Source: Pseudomonas sp. QS1027
Lineage (GTDB): Bacteria > Pseudomonadota > Gammaproteobacteria > Pseudomonadales > Pseudomonadaceae
Reading direction: 5' to 3'
NCBI RefSeq assembly: GCF_002814235.1
Contig: NZ_PHSU01000033.1
Span: forward strand, 124,001 to 188,000
DNA: 64,000 nt
The notes below the pieces were generated by a model that searched no databases, was not told where the DNA came from, and saw only the letters and a program-made list of their open reading frames with translations. How positions within the stretch are numbered: the first letter of the stretch is position 1; every line of letters begins with the position of its first letter. Below are positions 58,169 to 64,000 of the stretch, in pieces. The translations under genes were made by a program, and so were the position numbers.

Positions 58169-60082
58169 TTGCCCCATACCGAAGCTGGACGTTTAAAGCT
58201 GTTGCACGCACTGGAGGTGCTCGACACCGCGGCAGAGCCGGTTTTTGATCGCCTGACCCGGTTGCTATCCACCACGCTCGGGATGCCCATTGCGCTGATT
58301 TCGCTGATCGACAGCGACCGCCAGTGGTTCAAGTCCAGGGTCGGCCTGGACGTCAGGCAGACACCCAGGGATATTTCCTTCTGCACGATTGCCATCGAGC
58401 AAGAACATACGATGGTGGTCCAGGACGCGCTGAATGATCCGCGTTTTTCATCCAATCCGCTGGTCACCAGCACGCCACATATTCGTTTCTATGCAGGTGC
58501 ACCGATCCGCTCCATCGAGGGCTATGCGCTGGGCACGCTCTGCGCGATAGACAGCAAGGCCCGGGTTTTCACCGATGAGGCGCGGCAGATCCTGGAGGAC
58601 TTTGCCGGGCTGGTCAGCCGGGAGTTCCAGATGCGTGAGGCCGCGTTGCTGTCCCGCTCCCATATCACCCACTCCGCGGCGGCCTTTGCGGCCAGCGAAG
58701 CGCGCCTGAAAACCGCTTTTGCCCTGGCGCCCACGGGTATTGCGGCGGTTGCGGGTAACGGGCGCTTCCTCAGCCTCAACAGCGCGTTCTGCTCCATCGT
58801 CGGTTACGAAGCCGACGAGCTCATGACCCTGAGCTTCCAGGACATCACTCACCCTGACGACCTGGACAGCGACTTGAACCTGTTGCGCCAGCTGACCCAC
58901 GGCGAAATCGATCGTTACCAGCTTGAGAAAAGGTATCGGCACAAGGACGGTACCTCTGTCTGGGTTGACCTGCATGTGGCCAAGCTGCTGTCGGTGAACG
59001 GTGACCTGGAGTACTACATCGCGACGGTCCAGAACATCCAGCGGCGCAAGGAAACCGAGGCGTCTCTGCAGGCGTTGCGACACGGCCTCGAGCAGCGTGT
59101 CGAGGAGCGCACCGCGGAGCTGCTGCGGGCCAATGAAATGCTTTCCCATACCATGCTGCAACGGCTGCAGGCCGACCGCGAGCTCAGGCAACGTGAGGCG
59201 GAGCTGTCGGCGGTGCTGGAACACGCCAGCGATGCCTACGTGAGTATCGATGAGTCGGGTGCGATAAGGGCCTGGAACCGAATGGCCGAGACGACCTTCG
59301 GTTGGTCCCGTGATGAAGCACTGGGCCAGTCATTCGAAAAACTGGTCATCCCTGCGGCCATGCGTGAGGCTCATCTGGCGGGGTGGCGACGCTATCGCTC
59401 CGCTGGTGATGATGAGGCGCTACGCCAGCGCCTGGAGATATCGGCGTTGCGACGTGACGGCACGGCCTTTCCCGTCGAGGTGCGGATCAGTCCGGTGGAG
59501 ATCGATGGGCATCGGTTTTTCAGTGTTTTCCTGCATGACATTACCGAACGCAAGGCCATGGCCGAACGCCGCGAGAAAGAGGCGTTGACCGATACCCTGA
59601 CCGGACTGCCAAACCGCCGGTCCTTGCTCGAATACCTGCCCAATGCGATGGCCAGGGCGCGCCGGACCGGCGTTCCGCTGGGGGTGCTGTTTCTTGATCT
59701 GGATGGTTTCAAGGCGGTGAACGATACCTTCGGCCATGAAATCGGCGATCTGTTGCTGCAGATCGTGGCCGAGAGGCTGAAGACCTGCCTGCGCGAGACG
59801 GATGCGGTGTTCCGGCTGGCGGGCGATGAATTTACCGCCGTGGTGGAGGGCCAGTTCGGAGGCACTCAGGACGCGGAGCAGTTGGCGAAAAAACTGATTC
59901 AACTGATCAACGAGCCGGTGCTGATCGGTGCGGCCACCGTGCAGGTGGGGGTGAGTATCGGGATTGCGGTGTTCCGGCGCGATGATCCGAGAACCGCGAC
60001 ACAGCTGTTGCGTGAGGCCGACAGCCGAATGTACGAAGCTAAACAGGCGGGCAAGGGCCGCTTTGCTTCACAGCAGCGCTGA
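58169..60082 (+). CDS. GAF-PAS-PAS-GGDEF diguanylate cyclase
   Basis: A 637-residue cytoplasmic sensor that should make c-di-GMP. Domains: GAF (about 20-150), PAS1 (175-290, with HKDGTSVWVDLHVAKLL), a coiled coil (300-345), PAS2 (350-465) and GGDEF (475-635). The active-site motif reads RLAGDEF, an accepted AGDEF variant, and FLDLDGFKAVNDTFGHEIGD is intact. No membrane segment is seen. The start is TTG at 58169 with GAGAGAGG upstream; no in-frame ATG gives the full GAF domain. It is monocistronic. Confidence 0.9.
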   Translation: MPHTEAGRLKLLHALEVLDTAAEPVFDRLTRLLSTTLGMPIALISLIDSDRQWFKSRVGLDVRQTPRDISFCTIAIEQEHTMVVQDALNDPRFSSNPLVTSTPHIRFYAGAPIRSIEGYALGTLCAIDSKARVFTDEARQILEDFAGLVSREFQMREAALLSRSHITHSAAAFAASEARLKTAFALAPTGIAAVAGNGRFLSLNSAFCSIVGYEADELMTLSFQDITHPDDLDSDLNLLRQLTHGEIDRYQLEKRYRHKDGTSVWVDLHVAKLLSVNGDLEYYIATVQNIQRRKETEASLQALRHGLEQRVEERTAELLRANEMLSHTMLQRLQADRELRQREAELSAVLEHASDAYVSIDESGAIRAWNRMAETTFGWSRDEALGQSFEKLVIPAAMREAHLAGWRRYRSAGDDEALRQRLEISALRRDGTAFPVEVRISPVEIDGHRFFSVFLHDITERKAMAERREKEALTDTLTGLPNRRSLLEYLPNAMARARRTGVPLGVLFLDLDGFKAVNDTFGHEIGDLLLQIVAERLKTCLRETDAVFRLAGDEFTAVVEGQFGGTQDAEQLAKKLIQLINEPVLIGAATVQVGVSIGIAVFRRDDPRTATQLLREADSRMYEAKQAGKGRFASQQR

Positions 60083-60105
60083 AGCACGCTGTGAGGCCTG
60101 GTTGG

Positions 60106-60360
60106 TCAGCCGCGTGTCACGGGGGACTGGGGGACGCTGCCTGACTCGGAGTAGATCACCACGGGAGGATCGATCGGCACGTAGTCGCTGGGGTGATAAA
60201 CCACCGCTGGCGGGCCGTTCTTGAGGGCTTCTTTAAGAGCCTCGCGGGCCTTGTCGCTGATGATGCTGGGAGGCGGTGGCTGGTCTGCTTTGACCATTTT
60301 GTCGATGAGGTGCGACGGTGTTGTGGAGGGCGTCAGATAGATTGGGGTCTTAATGTCCAT
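60106..60360 (-). CDS. small proline-rich hypothetical protein
   Basis: An 84-residue protein starting MDIKTPIYLTPSTTPSHLID, with a KADQPPPPSIISDKAREALKEAL middle and a YHPSDYVPIDPPVVIY tail. No signal peptide, membrane segment or family is recognised. The frame is open further upstream, but ATG 60360 begins the compositionally protein-like part. Converges with the diguanylate cyclase gene. Confidence 0.55.
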   Translation of the reverse strand: MDIKTPIYLTPSTTPSHLIDKMVKADQPPPPSIISDKAREALKEALKNGPPAVVYHPSDYVPIDPPVVIYSESGSVPQSPVTRG

Positions 60361-60621
60361 ATCGATGCATCCATGAGAAGTGTGATCAATAGGGCTAACG
60401 GCCGTTGCTGAAAAAGCTTTGATCAAGAGTTGATACAAAATATTGCAGTGACCTGCGCATGGGCCGAGGACTGTTCATCGGATTGCGCAGCCGGAGGAAC
60501 GGCCAGTCTGTGACAGGCGTCACAGTCCCTCCAACATCTTGCCGTTCCGGCCTGGCCCTTGAAACAACTGGTCTACGCTGAGGCGACAGGCACTTTCCGA
60601 CCGATCTCAAGGATGAACCGC

Positions 60622-60873
60622 ATGATCCCGAAAGCAGAGCTCTGCCAGATCATTGAATCCGGCTTTCTTCCGCTGTCCTGCACCTGCACGGCGAATGCCG
60701 GCGGTGCCTTGATGATCAAGATCTTCGATCCGGTTTCGGGTCGCGTGGAGCTGCAACTCAACGGTGTATCGACCAGCGGCTTCACCAGCATCCGCTCGAT
60801 TTCCAATTTCATCGGCGAATTACGCACCGAGATGAAGGCTGGACGCCGGGCTTTCGCCGGGAGCCTGTACTAG
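60622..60873 (+). CDS. DUF1652 family protein
   Basis: An 83-residue protein, MIPKAELCQIIESGFLPLSC, then KIFDPVSGRVELQLNGVSTSGFTSIRSISNFIGELR. This is the pattern of the small DUF1652 proteins found almost exclusively in Pseudomonas, function unknown. AAGGA eight bases upstream selects ATG 60622 over ATG 60613. Confidence 0.85.
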   Translation: MIPKAELCQIIESGFLPLSCTCTANAGGALMIKIFDPVSGRVELQLNGVSTSGFTSIRSISNFIGELRTEMKAGRRAFAGSLY

Positions 60874-61113
60874 GCCGAGCCCCTCCATCGCCTGGCCCTC
60901 CAGCCAATCCAATGTGCCGCCGAGAGCGGCATTCGCGTTAGCCGTGGGCGAACTGCTGACGGCACCACAATCCGCTGACTGGCTCCCATATGTAGGATTT
61001 TTGGTACACGATTACCGTTAAATCATGCTTTTTTGTGTTCGTCCCCTTGGTAACAGTTTTTTATACGTGACTTGGAAGGCATCAAGTCTGACTGATCAAG
61101 GGAGATCTTTTAC

Positions 61114-62220
61114 ATGGTGGATATCACGCGTCGTTCAGTGGTGGGCTTGATGGCCGCGCTGCCGTTGTTGAGCGGTCCGGGCCGTGCGTTTGCAGAAACG
61201 CTACCGACCCGTCCGGAGAGCCCGTCCAGCGAGGTCTGTCTCAATTTCAATGAAAACCCCTGGGGGCCCTCGGCGTCGGCATGCAAGGCGATGGAGCAGG
61301 GCATCGCCCTGTCCGGGCGCTATCCCTACCGCTTCCAGTACCAGTTGGTGGCGCTGCTGGCGCGACAACTGGCAATTCCCGAAGAGCATATCGATATCTA
61401 TGCCGGCTCCAAGGTCGCCTTGCAGCAGGCGGTGATGGCGTTTACCGGGCCACGCAGCCTGGTGATGGCGACGCCTTCCTATGAAGCCCCGCGCCTCGCC
61501 GCCGAGGCCCACCAGGCCACGGTGCATGAGGTGCCGTTGACGGCCGGGCATGCTCACGATATCGGCGCGATGCTCGCGGCGGACCCGCAGTTTGGGGTGA
61601 TCTATATCTGCAACCCGAACAATCCGACCGGCACGCTGACCCCCATCGAACAGATCGAGCGCGCCTTGAAGGACAAGCCGGCGGGCGCGCTGGTGGTGGT
61701 CGATGAAGCGTATATCCACTATTGCGATGCCCCCAGCTGTGTCTCGCTGGTCAAGGATCATTCGGATCTGCTGGTACTGCGGACCTTTTCCAAGATCTAT
61801 GGCATGGCCGGTGCGCGCCTTGGATTTGCCGTCGGCCAGCCGGCTTTGCTGGAACGCTTGAATGTGTTGGGCGAGCAGAATGTCGCGGCCGCCTCGTCGC
61901 TGCTGGGGGCCATCGCCAGCCTGGAGGATCGGACCTTGTTGTCGGAGCGCAAGCTTGCCAACGCCCGTACCCGTGAGCAGTCCATGGCCTGGTTCAGGGA
62001 CCGCGGATTCGCCTGCACGGCGGCCCAGGGCAACTTCTTCATGGTCAACCTGGGGCGTCCCGCCGATGTGATTGCCGAGGGGCTGGCACAGCGCGGTGTC
62101 CGGGTCGGACGGATCTGGCAGGACTGGCCGAACTGGCTGCGTATCACGGTCGGCAAGGACGAGGAGATGGCCCGCTTGCGCAACGCCTTCGCCGTGGTGG
62201 CGTTGCCTGGGAAACATTGA
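61114..62220 (+). CDS. Tat-signal PLP aminotransferase, HisC-like
   Basis: A 368-residue fold-type I aminotransferase. The N-terminus MVDITRRSVVGLMAALPLLSG with cleavage near GRAFA-ETL is a twin-arginine signal, so the enzyme is probably periplasmic. The rest resembles histidinol-phosphate aminotransferase: LNFNENPWGPS, YICNPNNPTGTL, VVVDEAYIHY, and the PLP lysine in LRTFSKIYGMAGARLG. Its substrate is unknown. PvdN of pyoverdine maturation is a precedent for a Tat-exported PLP enzyme, though it belongs to another subgroup. Confidence 0.85.
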   Translation: MVDITRRSVVGLMAALPLLSGPGRAFAETLPTRPESPSSEVCLNFNENPWGPSASACKAMEQGIALSGRYPYRFQYQLVALLARQLAIPEEHIDIYAGSKVALQQAVMAFTGPRSLVMATPSYEAPRLAAEAHQATVHEVPLTAGHAHDIGAMLAADPQFGVIYICNPNNPTGTLTPIEQIERALKDKPAGALVVVDEAYIHYCDAPSCVSLVKDHSDLLVLRTFSKIYGMAGARLGFAVGQPALLERLNVLGEQNVAAASSLLGAIASLEDRTLLSERKLANARTREQSMAWFRDRGFACTAAQGNFFMVNLGRPADVIAEGLAQRGVRVGRIWQDWPNWLRITVGKDEEMARLRNAFAVVALPGKH

Positions 62221-62320
62221 GTTCCGGCCGCGTGGCGGGGCTGCGCAAACCCCGTCGCGGCTCATGTCGATGGCAGCGGCCGGTCCGCGCTGAATCGGCA
62301 AGCACTGCCCGAGTCGATGG

Positions 62321-63196
62321 CTAGGCCCGCTGCAACCGTGTGGCAATCACGGTATTTTTCAGCAGGTAGGCGATGGTCATCGGGCCGACGCCGCCAGGCA
62401 CCGGGGTGATCGCTGCGGCGATTGTCCGCGCGCTGGCATAGTCGACATCCCCCACCAGACGGCTGCCGGTTTCGGTTTCAATCCGATTGATCCCCACATC
62501 GATCACCACCGCGCCCGGCTTGAGCCAACTGGCATCGATCAGTTGCGGGCGACCGACGGCGGCGACCACGATATCCGCCAGCCGGCACAACGCCGCGGCA
62601 TCGACGCTGCGCGAGTGCACCACGCTGACCGAGCAATGGGCTTGCAGCAACAAGGTCGCCATCGGCTTGCCGACGATATTCGAACGGCCGATGACCACCG
62701 CATGCAGGCCGCTCAGATCACCGCAGGTTTCCTGCAACAGGCGCATGCAGCCGCTGGGGGTGCAAGGCGTCAGCACTTCGGCGCCCTGGACCAGGCCGCC
62801 AACGTTTTCACGGTGAAAACCGTCCACGTCCTTGATCGGATCGATGGCCTGGATCACCGCCTGTTCCTCGATATGGGCAGGCAGGGGCAATTGCACCAGG
62901 ATGCCGTTCACCGCCGGGTCGGTGTTCAGTTCGGCAATCAACTGCAGTAATTCTGCCTGGCCGGTGCTTTCCGGCAGGCGATATTCCAGTGAGCGAATAC
63001 CGACTTCTTCGGCCCGCTGCAATTTGTTGCGTACATAGACGTGACTGGCCGGGTCGTCGCCGACCAGCAGGACTGCCAGGGCCGGAAGAACGCCTTGTGA
63101 GGCCAGGCCCGCAACGTCTGTACGGACTTCCTCGAGTACGCGGGCGGCAATGGCCTTGCCATCGATATCGCGGGCGAGTGGAAGGGAGTTGCTCAT
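62321..63196 (-). CDS. folD: bifunctional methylene-THF dehydrogenase/methenyl-THF cyclohydrolase
   Basis: FolD interconverts methylene-, methenyl- and 10-formyl-tetrahydrofolate. The 291-residue protein has the catalytic lysine region ASHVYVRNKLQRAEEVGI, GILVQLPLPAHI, DPIKDVDGFHRENVG and the NADP Rossmann segment VVIGRSNIVGKPMATLL, ending TPVPGGVGPMTIAYLLKNT. The start MSNSLPLARDIDG (63196) is homology-based. A second folD is common in Pseudomonas; this could be either copy. Confidence 0.93.
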   Translation of the reverse strand: MSNSLPLARDIDGKAIAARVLEEVRTDVAGLASQGVLPALAVLLVGDDPASHVYVRNKLQRAEEVGIRSLEYRLPESTGQAELLQLIAELNTDPAVNGILVQLPLPAHIEEQAVIQAIDPIKDVDGFHRENVGGLVQGAEVLTPCTPSGCMRLLQETCGDLSGLHAVVIGRSNIVGKPMATLLLQAHCSVSVVHSRSVDAAALCRLADIVVAAVGRPQLIDASWLKPGAVVIDVGINRIETETGSRLVGDVDYASARTIAAAITPVPGGVGPMTIAYLLKNTVIATRLQRA

Positions 63197-63367
63197 TGAA
63201 TGCGTCACCGTCGTCTGGATGAACAAGAGACCGACCAGGGACTTGAAGGAGGGATCAAGCCGCTGGGGCGTGGCAGGAATATACCATCTGCCCCGCAGCG
63301 ACCAGTGTGACATAGAGCAGCAGTCCGAGTGTCGGCCGGTCGCTGCTCCAATGAGAGGGGACCAGGG

Positions 63368-64000
63368 CTATCGGTTGAACGCCGGCACCACCTGTTGGAT
63401 AAACAGCTCCAGGGACTTTTTCTTCTCGCTATGGGGCAGGCTGTTGTCGCACCAGAAGCTGAACTCGTCGACTCCCAGTTCCTGGTAATAACGGATACGC
63501 GCGATGACTTCCTGCGGCGTGCCGATCATGGTGTTCTTGCGGATATTTTCCAGTGCGAACTCCGGCCGCTCGGCGAACTTTTCTTCCGGGCTCGGCGCCA
63601 GGAAGCCGTTGACCGGCACCTGTTTGTTGCCGAACCAGGCGTCGAAGGTCCGATAGAACTTCGAGATCGCCGTGGCCCCGACTTTCCAGCCATCCGGATC
63701 ATCGACCGCATGCACATGGGTGTGACGCAGCACCATCAGTTGCGGGCGCGGCACCTCGGGGTTGTTGTCCAGTGCGGCCTGGAACTTGTTCTTCAGATCC
63801 AGGACCTCTTCGTCGCCCTTCATCAGCGGCGTGACCATCACGTTGCAGCCATTGGCCACGGCGAAGTTGTGGGAGTCCGGGTCGCGGGCGGCGATCCACA
63901 TCGGCGGGTTGGGTTTCTGGATCGGCTTGGGCACGCTGGTGGAGGTGGGGAATTTCCAGATCTCGCCGTCATGGGCGTAGTCGCCTTGCCACAGGGCCCG
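63368..64000 (-). CDS. LLM-class flavin-dependent oxidoreductase, C-terminal part
   Basis: The last 210 residues of a luciferase-like monooxygenase (bacterial luciferase TIM-barrel family); the N-terminus lies beyond the right edge. It shows SVPKPIQKPNPPMWIAARDPDSHNFAVANGCNVMVTPLMKG, the conserved beta-strand and loop in which these enzymes bind FMN phosphate. IGTPQEVIARIRYYQELGVDEFSFWCDN, the typical C-terminal module, follows. The substrate is unknown. It reads toward folD, whose start is about 170 bp upstream of the opposite end. Confidence 0.85.
   Translation of the reverse strand, partial: RALWQGDYAHDGEIWKFPTSTSVPKPIQKPNPPMWIAARDPDSHNFAVANGCNVMVTPLMKGDEEVLDLKNKFQAALDNNPEVPRPQLMVLRHTHVHAVDDPDGWKVGATAISKFYRTFDAWFGNKQVPVNGFLAPSPEEKFAERPEFALENIRKNTMIGTPQEVIARIRYYQELGVDEFSFWCDNSLPHSEKKKSLELFIQQVVPAFNR

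Noticed and set aside
1..64000. CRISPR arrays, insertion sequences, integrases or rRNA.
   Set aside because: No regularly spaced repeats, transposase or recombinase motifs, or rRNA segments were seen.

Overview
The window reads as a chromosome segment of a Pseudomonas, most likely of the P. fluorescens group. It is GC-rich with dense operons, it carries Pseudomonas-type small proteins (DUF1652, a DUF3077-like protein, a PmtA-type metallothionein) and REP-like palindromes built on a GAGCAAGCT core, and its operons are Pseudomonas-like. Genes inside the window were identified by reading protein motifs; no database search was run.

Region 1 (1-8437, mostly minus strand) is a specialised terpenoid locus. 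One unit runs idi, dxs, ispH, class I terpene cyclase 1, ispG (ispG is cut by the left edge). A second unit runs short-chain-type cis-prenyltransferase, then terpene cyclase 2. Both units start from near-identical copies of a ~218-bp segment that carries the promoter region plus the first 18 codons of idi, so the prenyltransferase is an in-frame fusion to the idi N-terminus. Between the units lie a small DUF3077-like gene and the collapsed remains of a PAAR/Rhs toxin gene. This is the best candidate for an undescribed system.

Region 2 (8471-19132, plus strand) is a complete C-P lyase operon, phnCDEFGHIJKLMNP without phnO. It is preceded by an 11-bp-periodic Pho box and a dyad that could be the PhnF operator. 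Region 3 (19372-22650) is a tRNA-Leu(TAA) gene followed by a small accessory patch: parDE-like toxin-antitoxin, an SDR, a metallothionein and a broken acetyltransferase. The patch is bracketed by two copies of the same terminator sequence.

Region 4 (22685-35116) is an L-arabinose oxidative module: FadR-type regulator, arabonate dehydratase, MFS carrier, AraD1-type dehydratase, ketoglutarate semialdehyde dehydrogenase, AraFGH transporter, exported aldose epimerase and a sugar dehydrogenase. No lactonase is visible.

Region 5 (35148-56859) is a catabolic region for an unidentified nitrogenous compound. It holds a HAD type II hydrolase, a PuuB-like FAD oxidase, a Tat-exported binding protein with a dipeptide/opine-type ABC transporter, a three-subunit opine/hydroxyproline-oxidase-like flavoenzyme, an ArgE-like deacylase, two aldehyde dehydrogenases, a tartrate/D-malate dehydrogenase, a GABA-type aminotransferase and an Lrp-family regulator. 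A 10-bp motif, CGGCAGATTC or a one-base variant of it, recurs in front of three of the enzymes and may be the regulator's site.

Region 6 (56926-64000) is miscellaneous: an AT-rich acyltransferase remnant, a DinB-family protein, a GAF-PAS-PAS-GGDEF sensor, two small proteins, a Tat-signal HisC-like aminotransferase, folD, and a luciferase-like flavin oxidoreductase cut by the right edge.
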